A stretch of DNA of 64,000 bases from Kitagawia praeruptora (GCA_037693485.1 CM075348.1:37690501-37754500); one strand, 5' to 3'. Shown: positions 38,100-51,119, counted from the first letter of the stretch. The notes: generated by a model from the letters alone, not told the origin. Program-made: numbers and translations.

Positions 38100-41000
38100 A
38101 TGGCAACAGTAAAGTTCAACACCAATTTCATTGCTCTAACTAGTGATATTGAAGCACCCAACGCCAATTTCAAGTGCTTTGTGAAGTGGATGTCTGAATC
38201 GTACATCAAGAATGCTCTATCTGTTAACCCAACTCTGTATCTCGACATTCTAGAACAGTTTTGGCAGTCTGCTACAGTGGAGGTGGTGGCTCTTGACTCT
38301 GCAATATTCTCGTACATCATCTACTGCAAGATTCAAGACAAAAATCTCACTATCACCACAGAGGATATGAATGAGGCACTTGGGATGGGTACCAAAGGAG
38401 AGGTGTATGACCCACTTGCTACAAATGCTGAATTGGAAGACTTCTTTGATTTCATCAAATATGTAGACAGAATCAGTCTTGGGCACTTGAACAGGAAGCA
38501 TTTGAGGAAGGAATGGAGTTATGTGTTTGCTACACTTCTTCAAGTCTTCACTGCAAGAAAATCTAGCTATGACCAAATCAGTACTCCTGCACAGCAAATA
38601 GGCTATGCCTTAGCTTATGGAAAGAAGATAGATGTTGGTCTCATCATTCTGCAGGAGCTGTATGGGAGACTTGGTAAAAATTCAGCCAAGAGAGGTAATG
38701 AAATTTTCTTCCCTCGTTTTATTCAATCTGTCCTTAACTTCTTAGATGATAAATTGATTGAATTAGATGGGATGAATAAAAATAGAATAGGCTATCCTAA
38801 ATCCATGACCAAACTCATTTTTGGTAATTTGGAGACTAGGAATGATGTGGATGTAAGACTTAACATAACTCCTCATAAGGAGAGTTTGTTTAGAACTTAC
38901 CCCCACAACATGCCAACATTTTCCTCTAAGTCTGAGTTAGCTAAGCCCAAGCAAGTAGAACAAAATGCTAACCCAGGGCTAGCTAACCAACCCTCTCAAC
39001 CAAACACTTTACCAATTACTGAACCAACTGCATCATCCTCTCAAAAGGGTGATGTTAGTAAAAAGAAGAGAAAGGAAGTAATGTCTGCACCCTTAAATAT
39101 TTTATCTGAAGCAACATTAGCTGTTGAACTAGGTCTAGAAAGTGAGGAACCAGAGTCACCCTCACTAAGGCCAAAGAAGAAGAAGAAAACTAAGACCACC
39201 TCTTCAGTCACACAAATGGCTGAAGTTGTAAAATCAGGGGCAAACAGCTCACTAGATGTGTCCTCTCAACAGGGTGCATCTATAGAATCAAGCATCCTCC
39301 CCAATGCACCTTCTTGTATTGAGTCAGCACATGGGAGTGATAAGGCTGGCACTACACTGAGTGGAGAGCACATCATACTTGAAACTCCCTCTATCTCTCA
39401 GGGGGAGTTGCCAAAATCTACTCTACAACACACTACTCTTCCAGAATCTTCATCTCATATTTCTTTGCAGCCTGCAACTCAAGCAATTGAGGAGCAATGT
39501 ATTGATCATCAAGAATTCTTTTCTCTTGATGAGCCAATGAACTCAAGTGACTTGGTGCATGACACCCTGTTCACCACCCAGGACCCACATTCAGATGGTG
39601 AGGGAATGCATGTTGGGGCATCTCCTAATGACACCATCACAAACACAGAGGTTCCACTAGTTTTCACTAGAGACTCTGTGCCTGTGTCAACTGCTGGTGT
39701 AACTCATCCCACTTCTGTGGAGACACCAGTAGTAGAGTCAATCCATCCGGTTATAGAAGTTGCATCTGTAACTGAGGAGTCTAGCTTGCCTAGCTCTAGC
39801 TCTAGCTCTGACTTTATGTCACAATGGCTGAAGCCTGTGCACCATGACAGTGCTTCAGGATCAGGGTCTGTTCCACAACAATTGACGGTTGAAGCACTTC
39901 AAAGCTTAATTGTGGATCAGATTCCTGAGTTCACAAAGATTGCACAGCACCTCCTCACTGCCAACCTGCCAAATCCTGACTATGAAGCTATTCTCCTGTG
40001 CCATAAAGAGGATGTGGAGCAACAACAGGCCAAAATTGTGGATGAGTTTGAGAGAGAAGGCAATATAGATGCCTGGCTTCAAGGAAAGTATGGCATTCCT
40101 CTCTCAGAAGGCCTACAGTACCTCAGAGAAGAGTACATCACTTCACTAGGGTCCAATGCCAATTCTCTCACCCCTAGTGCTGTGTATGAAGCAGTCAATG
40201 ACAGTTACAAGGGAATTCTCAAGGCTGCACACTACCTTGGCAAGGGTCTAAAGACAGAAGTCACAGAAGTATGTACAGCCACAACCAAGGAGGTGCATGA
40301 GCTAAAAAGGGTTTTTGATTCCAAATTCCCTCAACTGGAAGCTGTGGTCAAGGAAATTCTAGCCTGCAAGTCTAGCTGTATCAAAATGGACAATGGCTTG
40401 GCCCTTCTCAAGGATACTGTCACAGGGCTAGGGCATAAGTTTCAATCTCTGTCTGATCAAACCACAGACTCAAATGCCATGCTGAGAACACTGTTCAAGA
40501 ATCAATATGGGGATAAGCTGGTAACTGAGGTCCCTGTTCATGACATGACCAAGTATGAAGTCCAGAGACTCAAGGATCAATCACTCTCTGGTTTCAGGGC
40601 ACATGAGCTATTCACTAAAGTGGATACTCTTGAAAAGGAGGTGGATACTCTCACTAAGTCCAATGCTCATCTTACAGACAAGGTTGCACTTCTCAATGAT
40701 CAGTTGGACACTCAAGCAACCACCACAGCTGATGTTCTTCTGCATCAACAATCTATGTTGGCTGCTATAATGAAGCATATGGGTCTTCCTCTCCCTGAAG
40801 AATCTTCCACCCCAAAGGTCACTTCTAAAGCCTCTGTGCCTGACAACAAGCCTAAGGGGGAGAAGAGGACAAGGAATTCAAATACAAAGGGGGAGAAACC
40901 CAAGGAAAAAGGGATAAAGTTAAGAGAGGGTGATCACCAAAGGGCAAATAAATCTCCAACTCATGTGCCAGGCAAAGGAAAAACAAAGGTTGATGAGCCT

Positions 41001-42875
41001 CCTACCTCACTGCCAGTTGTTACTCTACCAACTGTGCATGTCATTACTCCTGGTGGCCAGAAGCAATCTATCACAACCACAGTGGTTGCAGGGAGTATAC
41101 CATCTGACAAACCTCCATCCTTCATATCTGAAAGTGCCAAGCCTATAGAAGTCAAAGTAATTACTGAGGCCAAGCTACATGAAGTTGCTAACTCAAATGT
41201 TTATCATGATAAAGCCTTCTTGGAATTTCTGAAAGCCACAAGGGAACAGGCTGGTGACACTCAGTTCTATCTGAGGGAGTTGAAGGAGCAGATTGACTAC
41301 ATCACTGTCATCCCCAAGAAAGTCAATAATCTATGGTTCAAGGAGATAGTGATGATATCTAAATAAAAAATATGGCATCTAACATACAAGACTCTACAAG
41401 CTCTAAAACACTCAGAGATAGATGCCATACTTGAGATTATTGAGAAGAGAAATGAGAACAACAAAAGTCTGTTTGATGATTTGAGGAATGGCCAACCTTC
41501 AAGGCTACCAGAAGTGATCAAGAAGCCATGGACAATCATCTATCAGTCTGGCACCAAAATTGAAGACATCAAGCAATTGGTCATTCCCCATGATCTCACT
41601 TCTCGAAATCACAGACTGGTCATTGTTATCATTGATCAACTACAGAAGAAGGTTGGAACCAGAAATGCTGAAGAAATTGAAGCACTACACATTCTCAGAT
41701 CTTTTATAGCAACTGGTGAAACTCCAGAGAGGGCTCAACCTAGGAGAAATAAGGATGATGACTCTGAAGACAAAAGTGATGGGAGGAGGAGACATCACAG
41801 GAGAGATAAGGGTGATGAAGATGAGAAGAAGAAGAAGGATGACAAGAATAAGAAAGATGGTGATGACCAAGGAAAAGTCTATGAGAGGAAAATTGGAAAA
41901 CAGCAAGCCTTAGGCATTGCTAGCAGTAACCTCACCACAACACAAGACTCTGAGTCTAGGGTGAATACTGTTAGTAATGACCTACCAAAATCTGATTCGA
42001 TGGCTTCTGCAACTATTTTGCCACCTCAAGAAGAGGAGAAGATTCAAGTCAAGAAACCATGTGTATGTTTCAGAAAGCAAACTGCTAATGGAATACTACT
42101 ATGGTCTACCAACAAGGGTCATAAGTTTCTGCCTAGCAATCATACAAGGAGGAGTAAAGTTAAGCATGCTGCAAGAAGGGTGAAGATATCGAAATCAAAG
42201 GCACTGACAATAATTCCAGGATTGAACCTACCACCTCTGGATGAAATCTATGATGAAGACCAACTGCAGTTCATATGGGCTCAAAGAATCTATCATGTTG
42301 CCATTGTTGATGATTTTCTTGAAATAAAATATACTGATGGAAGACAGAAGAAATTCAGACAAGGAACGTGTCAGCACTGGGGCAAGCTATATGACATAGA
42401 AAGAATAATTGCAATGTTGGATTCTGAAGACAGAGTGGAAAGGGTATGGAAGCTGGAGCTAATTGACTTTGTCAAAATGAAGAGAGATCACCAGGCAGAA
42501 ATGAGAAAGAACAGTGAGGAGCTACTAAAGAAAAGGGAGGAGGAGTTTGCTGCAATGGAAACTAAGGCTGATGAATTGAGAGCTATAAGTCTGTGTAGAG
42601 TCAAGTTTAATCCTTACATCATTGAGTACAAGAAATATGGTAGAAATGTAAAGATTAGAATGGACTACATCAGTTCCTATTCTGAGAAACAGCTGAATGA
42701 AGTACTTAAGGATTTATCAGGCTCCCCTCTAATTGAAGAACTCACTGCAATGGAAGACATTATTCTTGCCATGGAGGAAAATGCAAAGAAGAAAGCCAAA
42801 GAAGCTGAGGAGAAAATGAAAAATGAGAATCTGCAAGCCAAAGCTCAAGAGATGAATCCAAAAGGATATGGCTAG
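38100..42875 (+). pseudogene. Very long extra frame of the Sirevirus-like copia (envelope-like position), one in-frame stop
   Basis: One frame of about 1,592 codons begins MATVKFNTNFIALTSDIEAP at 38100 and is interrupted only by a TAA at 41364-41366. It is continuous with the segment ending at 42875. The N-terminus (about 250 residues) looks globular and is of a kind often repeated in plant retroelements. Then come low-complexity Ser/Thr/Pro-rich regions, coiled coils (about residues 700-900), a basic Lys-rich stretch, and a C-terminal part with more coiled coil. I see no clear signal peptide or transmembrane helix, so the common envelope-like label refers to its position only. Its function is unknown. 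Confidence 0.7.
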
Positions 42876-43013
42876 TAGTTTCTCATAACTTGTAAGAACA
42901 CTTCTATGTACTTTCCTCAATCAATCTACATACCTGTACTGTTAAAGTTTATCTTTATGTATGTTAGGCTTGTTATCAGACATGAAATTGTGACTAAGGG
43001 TCTCACTCACAAT

Positions 43014-43024
43014 TTGGGGGAGAT
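43014..43024 (+). promoter_or_regulatory. Polypurine tract of the copia 3' LTR
   Basis: TTGGGGGAGAT lies directly before the 3' LTR TG at 43025. Confidence 0.85.
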
Positions 43025-44318
43025 TGTTAGTTACAGAGGCATGCCTGTATACATCTAATAACAAGCCTAATTGTTTGTAATGCTTTGCATTACTTACATG
43101 ACCTTTTAACTGAGGGAACCTCTAGTTGTAGAGTTTCTGTTTGTATTGTACTTGTAGTAGGCATCAAATCCTAGTTGTGTAACTGTACTTATAGAGTTTA
43201 GAATAATGCTTGAAAGAAGTTCCAAGGTTCATGCCTCAAGCAAGAAGATAAAGACTGTCAAATAATCACAGTTGGGATTTGAAGAAATGAAGAATTTGCC
43301 TAAGTACCAATTCGAGAAGTATATTTGTCTATTCGATAAGTCCAGCATTCGAGAAGTCAGGGATTCGATATCTCAAGACACTATTTGATATCTCTGAATA
43401 CACTATTCGATATCTCATTCGATATCTCAGAGATTCGATATGTCTATGTACTCTATTCGAGAACTCAGGAAGTCAACAAGTCAAAGTAGTATTCGAGTTC
43501 TCAAGGAGTCAACAAGTCAAATTTCCATTCGATATCTCAAGGACTCAGAAAGCTATTCGATATCTCAAGGATTCGACAAGTCAAGTGTTCTATTCGACAA
43601 CTCAAGGAATCCTGAAGAAAAGAGCTATTCGAGAAGTAATTCGATATGTCAATATAACAGTGTTCGAGAACTCAGAGTTATCGATCAAGTCAATTCTAGT
43701 TCTCGAATCAACTACTTAGTCACTTCTCGAATACATTCTTGGAGACAAAGTACTGAAGAAATTGTACAAGTCAGAAACCTGCAACAAGCCAATGCACTTT
43801 ATGGACCACAATCTGTAACGTGCTCAGGAAAGCCTACAAGGAAGCTTGGAGAGATATAGAAGAGACAAGGGGCTAAAGAAGTGGATCTGAACAGGCTTTG
43901 CAAAGTCAAATCTGTAACCGTTTGGACACTTACTCAAAAAGGATAGACAGACTAGAAAGTAATTTGTTCAGCTACCTTATTTGTAGTAAGTAGGGTGTAT
44001 CCATGTTCTATAAGGTTACAGCCTCACTTCCTTAGTCATTAACTTTGTAACTTTGTGAGTCAAGTTTTTTATACACTACAAGCTGTATCTCTCTGAGAAA
44101 AACGAAGCTGAGAATACTATCATTTATATTCACAAATTGTAGCAACCTTTATCTAATAATACATTAGATTAAAGTGATACCGTGTCTTGTGTTGTTCTTT
44201 ATCCGCACCTTCACTTCTGCACACACAAACACTTATTTGCTACATAGACTCTAGCCAAAGAAAAGTTCAAGAATCCATTCACCCCCCTATATTCTTTTAT
44301 CGTATTCAATACTCAACA
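43025..44318 (+). repeat. 3' LTR of the copia element
   Basis: It is 1294 bp, TGTTAGTTAC...ACTCAACA, nearly identical to the 5' LTR, and carries the same TTCnnGAA array from 43311 onward. It is followed by GGCTT. Confidence 0.93.
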
Positions 44319-47246
44319 GGCTTCAAGAAGTAATGATCGAATACTTTTCTGAGCTTTTCACAGCAATGGATACGGAATGGACAGAGGTAGTGAGCTGTGT
44401 TAATCGTCGGGTCTCTAATGATCAGAATGATGAGTTTTTGTTACCAATCGAATCAAGTGAAGTGAAGGCTGCTCTTTTTAATATGCACCCAGATAAATCT
44501 CCGGGCCCGGATGGGATGAGTCCCGGTTTTTATCAAAAATATTGGACGATAGTGGGTGATGATTTAATTCAGTTGGTGCAGCAATTCTTTTTGACAAGCA
44601 AGTTTGATAGGTATATCACTGATACCAATATAGTTTTGATCCCGAAAAAGCAAGATCCATCTAATATGACTGAGCTTCGTTCGATATCTCTATGCAATGT
44701 GTCTTATAAAATTGCTTCAAAAGTGTTGGCTAACAGGGTCAAAAAAGTTCTTGATGGAGTGATTTTTGAAACTCAGAGTGCATTTATTCCCGGGAGATTA
44801 ATTTCTGATAATACCATGATTGCATATGAAGTTATGCATTATATGAAGAGGAAAGTGAGTGGTAAAGCAGGGTGGATGGTGCTCAAGTTAGACATGAGTA
44901 AAGCATACGACAGGGTGGAGTGGAATTTTTTGCGTGCAATGCTTGAAAAATTCGGGTTTGATAGAAGGGTGGTCAATTTGTTATTAGAATGTGTAACTTC
45001 AGCCAGATATAGAATCAATCATGCAGGCAGGGAATTTGGTTTAATTGAGCCAGAAAGAGGAATTAGACAGGGGACCCTCTTTTCTCTTATATTTTTCTTA
45101 TTTTTATGGAAGGTCTCACAGCCTTAATTCAAGAAAATGAGAGGAAGAAGAATATAAAAGGTATAAAGGTTGCTAGGGGTGCTCCGACTTTATCACATAT
45201 GTTTTTTGCTGATGATAGTTACATTTATTGTCAGGCAAATAGAGAGGTAGCTATTAAGGTGATAACCATGTTACAAGTGTATGAAAAAGCTTCGGGTCAG
45301 AAATTAAATGCTACAAAATCCTCAGTTTTCTTTAGTTGTAATGTTGCACAGGAGGAGAGGGTCGAGATTTGTAACATATTGCAGTTCCAAGAAGCAGGAG
45401 TGAACACAACTTATCTGGGACTTCCTAGTATTATAGGGAGGAACAAGAATGCTGTACTTGGATATTTAAAAGAGCGTATGCAGAACAGGATTGAGGGCTA
45501 CGATAAGAAGCTTCTTTCGAAGGGGGGAAAGGAAATTCTCCTGAAATTGGTGGTACAGACATTACCTAGCTATGCTATGGGTATGTTATTGTTGCCTAAG
45601 AAATTATGCAGTGAAATGGAGAATCTTATGTGTAAGTTTTGGTGGCGAAACTCAGCTAAGAAGGCGAAGGGCATACACTGGATGAGCTGGGATCAGATGA
45701 GCGTTAAGAAGTCAAAAGGAGGCCTAGGTTTTCGAAGAATGCATGATTTTAATATGGCCTTATTGGGTAGGCAAGGGTGGAGGTTGATTACGAGCCCAGA
45801 TTGCTTAGTGAGTAAAATTTACAAAGCAAGATACTATCCAGATGGCTCCTTTCTCACTGCTTCTCTTGGTTGTAATCCGAGTTTTGTTTGGCGCAGTATT
45901 CTTGAAACTCAGGAGATGTTAAAGAAGGATACAGGTCGTCGTGTGGGGTCTGGGAACAGTATAGATGTGTTACATGATCCTTGGTTACCATGTGTGGATG
46001 ATCCTTATATCCATACAAGTCATGATGCTCTTGATGGCAGGAAGGTAAGTTCATTGATGGAGTCTGGTCAAAATAGGGGGACATTGAGTTAATCAATGAC
46101 ATTTTTACTGAGAGGGATGCTAATTTAATCCTATCAATTCCTCTTCAACATCCAGTGGAAGATTCGTGGTACTGGAGAAAAGAAAAAATGGGTTAATATT
46201 CGGTTAGAAGTGCCTATGCAGCTTTGAGTGAAACAAGGGATGTGAATCATTCTAGTGACAATTCTGGCTTCTGGAGGAGGATTTGGAATCTGAAAATTCC
46301 ATTGAATGTCAAACATTTTTTGTGGAGGGCGTTGACGGGATGTTTACCTACAAAGGAGCAGCTCGTCTCTAGAAGAGTTGCAGTTATCGAACAATGCCCA
46401 GTCTGCAATTTGGAACCAGAAACTATCTCCCATATTTTGACAACCTGTTCATTTGCAAAATTATGTTGGAATAAGGTTGGGTGTCAGATTGATACGCATA
46501 TGGCTCAGAGCTTTCAAGATTGGATGTCTATAGTATTACAGAAGTACAAGGGAGAGGAATTGTTGAAGTTTTGTATGGTTTGTTGGTCTCTTTGGAAAAA
46601 CAGAAATGACATAGTTTGGAATCAGAAAGGTGCAGAGTTTATAGAGGTGGTAGCATCAGCTATCCAAGTTCTTGATCACTGGAAGAATGCACAAGACAGG
46701 TCTTATGACTCCTCCTTTGGGTTTATGACCCTAACAGACGGGGATGTGCACTGGAAACAACCACAGGAAGGAACGATCAAGGTAAATACAGATGCTGCGT
46801 TATTTAAAGATTCTAACTGTTATGCTTATGCTATGGTAGCTCGTGACCATGAGGGAAAGCTGGTAGAGGCTAGCTCGAGTTATAAGCAGGGTAGTGTGGA
46901 TCCAGAACTTGCAGAAGCCATCGGAATAAGGGAAGCTCTTAGTTGGATTAAAGCAAAAATGTGGCCAAGTGTAGTACTAGAAACTGATTGCCTTACTGTA
47001 ACACAGGCAATTTGTTGCTCCTCAATCAATGTTTTATATCTGGGAAGAGTGATAGACGAGTGCAAGCATCTACTTTCTGAACTAGATAACCGTAAGGTGA
47101 TTCTAAAATTTGTTAAACGGTCCGCGAACAATGTGGCTCACTTCATAGCGAGACATAGTAGTTCTATAGCTGATCGTAGTTGGAGAGGGGAAAATGTTCC
47201 TTCTGATTTTATTCATGTACTGTTTAACGATTTGAGAGATGAATGA
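44319..47246 (+). pseudogene. LINE reverse transcriptase, zf-RVT and RNase H (downstream part)
   Basis: The frame resumes right after the copia (44319). Reverse transcriptase blocks are clear (KSPGPDGMSPGFYQKYW, FIPGRLISDN, LDMSKAYDRVEW, and catalytic FADD near 45208). A frameshift near 45095 splits the domain. The zf-RVT region (WRALTGCLPTKEQL...CPVCNLEPETISHIL) lies at about 46290-46450, after stops near 46092-46200. A plant-type RNase H (VNTDAALFKDSN, ELAEAIGIREAL, LETDCLTV, NNVAHFIARHS) ends at 47246. Confidence 0.88.
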
Positions 47247-48460
47247 AAAGTTCTTTTATTAAATCGAAATAATATTAAACCTCAAAACCGTTCAAATCAG
47301 TAATTATGGTAAATCGAAATCTCTAAATAGATAATGAAGTCTAAGTAATGATGAAAGTCCATAATTCGTAATCAACGAAATAAAGGGGTAGCACTCCATC
47401 ACACAACACAGATCCCCCTGAGCACCTGCCAAAAAAAGAATACGGCATGAGTCAACCGCCCAGTACGGATTTGGAATACAATTTATAAAATAGAAAAACA
47501 GATATGTATATCTGACAATTATAATAAGACATTTATTTTAAAAATATGCATGGTTGAAGCAACGAAGGGTTAGGATATTTCATGCCGAGATTAGAACAGA
47601 ACAGATACACATACACACATCATAGGGTACCTAATGTGTGCAACAAATCGGAAATCACAAAATTTGGTGGATCCACGTATCCTAAAACAAATATCAAAAT
47701 GCGCAAACTCTCACTAAGTTATTAGAAGGATACACCGTGACCAATCACACTGCCACGGAAGTGTCATGTCAGCCGCAATGACATGGTTGTAGTACCCCTA
47801 CAGCTAGTTAACTCAATAAACCTTATATCGCTAAGGGTTCAAATAAAATACTTCGCAAAATCTTTGAAATCACAATAAACAAATATTTGAACATTTCCAA
47901 CAAATATATAATTTGCAAAATTTCAGAAAATCGCAGAAACATATATTTAAATATTTTTAAAATAGATATTAAAATCACTTTACAAAGTCAACGAGTCAAA
48001 ACATTTTTCAAAATGAGAACAGTCAAAATAATTAAAACCAAGTGAATAGATTTGAGGACAAAACGGATTTAATATAACTAATCCTAAAATGAGTAGCTTT
48101 GAATAAATTTCAGAAAGTCGCAGAAACATATATTTAAATATTTTTAAAATAGATATTAAAATCACTTTACAAAGTCAACGAGTCAAAACATTTTTCAAAA
48201 TCAGAACAGTCAAAACAATTAAAACCAAGTGAATGGATTTGAGGACAAAACAGATTTAATATAACTAATCCTAAAATGAGTAGCGTTGAATAAAAAGAAG
48301 AGAGAATCCGTACCTCGAATATAGTAGCTAAAATACTAACGAAATCCACAAACGACCCTCTAAACCTCCGGTCCGCGATCTAAATACAAAATATAATTTA
48401 TAATTAAAATGCATTTTTCTTATATTTAGTCATTAAATACATTATATACCCAAAAATAAC
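47247..48460. other. Non-coding region after the LINE, possible LTR remnant
   Basis: No gene is seen. The stretch around 47383-47470 (CACCTGCCAAAAAAAGAATACGG nearby) has the look of a gypsy LTR interior, but no LTR ends were found. It contains the 187-bp tandem duplication listed separately. Confidence 0.3.
47921..48293 (+). repeat. 187-bp tandem duplication
   Basis: TTTCAGAAAATCGCAGAAAC starts at 47921 and TTTCAGAAAGTCGCAGAAAC at 48108. The two copies (47921-48107 and 48108-48293) are nearly identical, so the duplication is recent. Confidence 0.85.
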
Positions 48461-49844
48461 ACACCATATTTTTTAATTATTAATAAAATATATTAAAAAT
48501 CCGTGTACATTGTTTATAATAGGGAAATATTAGTATAATCCGTAAACATGAGTATATTAAATTATATTAAATTAAAATTAAAAAAAATATTGAAAACAAT
48601 GATTATATAAAAACATAATTGTAATATTAAATAAAATTTATAACATAATAAAAGAAACCCGTGCGTGCATCGCACGAGCATTGAAATTTGTCTGTTCAAT
48701 TTTCAGCACGGTCATCCTAATTATTAAAATAAATAGTAAAATAATATAATTAGTGATAATTAGCCGATTGTCTTTTTTTAATTAAAAGAGGTTTACTTTT
48801 AATTGATTGATGATATTACCTTTTATAAACACCTTAAATATCGTATCTTCCAATCAATAATATTTCTTTCTAAATAAAACACGTTAATTTTTAAATAAAA
48901 TCTTACAATAATTAATATATACGAAAAAATATAACACTATATCGTCTAATCACTAACAAAATATAATAGAAATCTGTATACAATGAATAATGACCGTTAG
49001 ATTTCTAGTAATAAATCAGAACCGTTAGATCTAATGATTAGATATATTACATGTTTAAATTAATTTACTAAAATTTTAAGGTTCCAAATCTGTCAACGAC
49101 ACATTTACTTTTAGTTGAATATTGCCTTTTATAAACACCTAAAAAATCAATCGTATCATATCTTTCAATCATTAATATTTTTTTTCTAATTAAAACATGT
49201 TACCATTTTGGTTTAAAACTAATCTTATAATCATTAATAAATACTTGAAAATATCACACCATATTTTTTAATTATTAATAAAATATATTAAAAATCTGTG
49301 TACATTATTTATAATAGGGAAACATTACTATAATCTGTAAACATGAGTATATTAAATTATATTAAATTAAAATTAAAAATATTAAAAATAATGATTATAT
49401 AAAAACATAATTGTAATATTAAATAAAATTTATAACATAATAAAAGAAACCCGTGCATCGCACGGGCATTGAAAGTTTGTCGGTTCGATTTTCAGCAAGG
49501 TCATCCCAATTATTAAAATAAATAGTAAACTAATATAATTAGTGATAATTAGCCGATTGCCTATTTTTAATTAAAAGAGATTTACTTTTAATTAATTAAT
49601 GATATTACCTTTTATAAATACCTAAAATATTGTATCTTCCGATCAATAATATTTCTTTCTAAATAAAACACGTTAACTTTTATTATAAAATATAATCTCA
49701 CAATAATTAATATATACCCAAAAATATAACACTATATCGTCTAATCACTAACAAAATATAATGGAAATTTGTATACAACGAATAATGACCGTTAGATTTT
49801 TAGCAAAAAATCAGAACCGTTAGATCTAATGATTAGATATATTA
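48461..49844 (+). repeat. AT-rich 795-bp tandem repeat with GC hairpin
   Basis: ACACCATATTTTTTAATTAT starts at 48461 and again at 49256. Each unit carries a GC hairpin in an AT-rich background (48658-48678, and CCCGTGCATCGCACGGG at 49450-49466), then CCGTTAGATCTAATGATTAG. The second unit is cut at 49844 by the LINE insertion and resumes at 61839. Confidence 0.8.
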
Positions 49845-49851
49845 TATGTTT

Positions 49852-50158
49852 TTTCTGTGCTTCTAATGGCCCCCCAACGGATGAGTTTGTTCCTAAAAGA
49901 GGTCTTAGACAAGGGAATCCGTTATCCCCTTTGCTATTTAATTTGGTAGGAGAAGTCTTATCTAGGTTGTTGATAATAGCAAAAGCGCAGGGAATCTTCA
50001 GTGGTGTAAAGTTTCCAAATGATAGATCATCTTTCACACATCTTCAATATGCTAATAATGTTATTCTATTTCTATCTGATGATGTGGGTTCCGTTAAAGG
50101 AGTGAAGATGGTGCTTAAATGTTTTGAACTCTTATCCGGCCTTAAAATTAATTTTCAT
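49852..50158 (+). pseudogene. LINE reverse transcriptase fragment
   Basis: It encodes PKRGLRQGNPLSPLLFNLVG and, near 50045, the catalytic block as YANN in place of YADD, so both catalytic aspartates are lost. It ends at the gypsy 5' LTR. Confidence 0.85.
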
Positions 50159-51068
50159 TGTTGTGCCCAAAATCCGCCTTGGGCTTGATTTAAGGCCCAT
50201 TAAGGTCACGAGTTTGAGTAATGTGGATATGGATGGATAAGCTGGACTAGGTATGGATGTTTTGGCCCAATATGCCTTGGAAATATACTGAAAGATGAAG
50301 ATTCTGGCATCTGATTCGGGGTTCATTCATGCAGGGGTTCAGGTGTCTGAACCCCAGATGGAGGTACTGCTGTGTGGGAGTCCTGATAGGGGTTCATGCA
50401 GGTGAAGGGCTTCCAGGCAGGGGTTCACACTCGTACCCCGACAGTCCGCGGAAATTGGCCAGTAGCCTCCTAAATTGTAGGAGAACGGATATATATCACT
50501 CTAACTAACTTTTGGATAACTCCTAAACATCAGGGACGACCCAACAACCTCTGTTATGGTGGATAATCATTATATATACATGGATTATGTATATATACAT
50601 GGATATATGATGGAAAATCATATAAATATGAAGATAATTAAGCTTTTATGGATATATAACAACTAGATCAGCTTGGTTGAGGAGGATAAGGCTTATCAAA
50701 ACGTGGCTGAGCTATCAACAAGGAGTCCAAAACCCTAAAACTACATGGGACTTGATTCCTATAAATATAGGATATGTAGGCACTTTGCAAGGGTTGAATC
50801 TCACTTCACTCTATATGGATCATGTAGAAAACTTGAGTAATACACATCTCTGGCAGCTGGGATCGACTGAGTAGGAATTACTCCGTCCTTGCTGTCCGGT
50901 GACCTTGCAAACTCAGTCCCAAAATCATTACAAACAACCGCCCACTCTGGCAATTGAACGCCGAGCTGTAAGCGCTTGAACGTCGATTCTACAGCCGGAA
51001 ATCAAGCGATTCATCCGTTATTCCAGCGATATTCTTTCGAAGTGTTGTACCAAATTCCTCTCACAACA
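50159..51068 (+). repeat. 5' LTR of the non-autonomous gypsy
   Basis: It is 910 bp, begins TGTTGTGCCCAAAATCCGCC and ends CACAACA. A TATA box (TATAAATATA) is at 50760-50769. A TTTTTGGTGCTAGAAGGA segment follows directly and is probably the primer site. Confidence 0.9.
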
Positions 51069-51119
51069 TTTTTGGTGCTAGAAGGAAGGGAACTTTGGTT
51101 TAATCTCTAGAGGGAAGAG

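Larger units (their letters stand above)
30172..44318 (+). mobile_element. Sirevirus-like Ty1/copia retrotransposon, 14.1 kb, with target duplication
   Basis: LTRs are 30172-31468 and 43025-44318, both TG...CA and flanked by the 5-bp duplication GGCTT (30167-30171 and 44319-44323). The order gag, protease, integrase, reverse transcriptase, RNase H is that of Ty1/copia. The primer site, a large gag and a long extra frame after pol fit the Sirevirus (SIRE/Maximus) group. It lies in sense within the LINE. By-eye LTR comparison gives about 16 substitutions and one small indel over about 1.3 kb, so the insertion is fairly recent. Gag-pol carries at least three disabling changes, so this copy is not autonomous. 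Confidence 0.93.
27744..47246 (+). mobile_element. L1-type LINE split by a copia insertion
   Basis: The LINE consists of 27744-30171 and 44319-47246. Removing the copia plus one copy of the 5-bp duplication GGCTT rejoins the two parts in frame. It has the plant L1 order: DUF4283/zinc-knuckle gag-like part, endonuclease, reverse transcriptase, zf-RVT, RNase H. Several frameshifts (near 28300, 29730, 45095 and 46092) show it was already decaying. No clear poly-A tail was found after 47246. Confidence 0.9.

Noticed and set aside
38100..42875. Envelope glycoprotein gene
   Set aside because: The position fits, but I see no signal peptide, membrane anchor or cleavage-site pattern, so I call it only an extra frame of unknown function.
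49450..49466. Helitron 3' terminus
   Set aside because: The hairpin fits, but no CTRR followed by T lies within about 10-12 bases on either strand, so I did not call a Helitron end.
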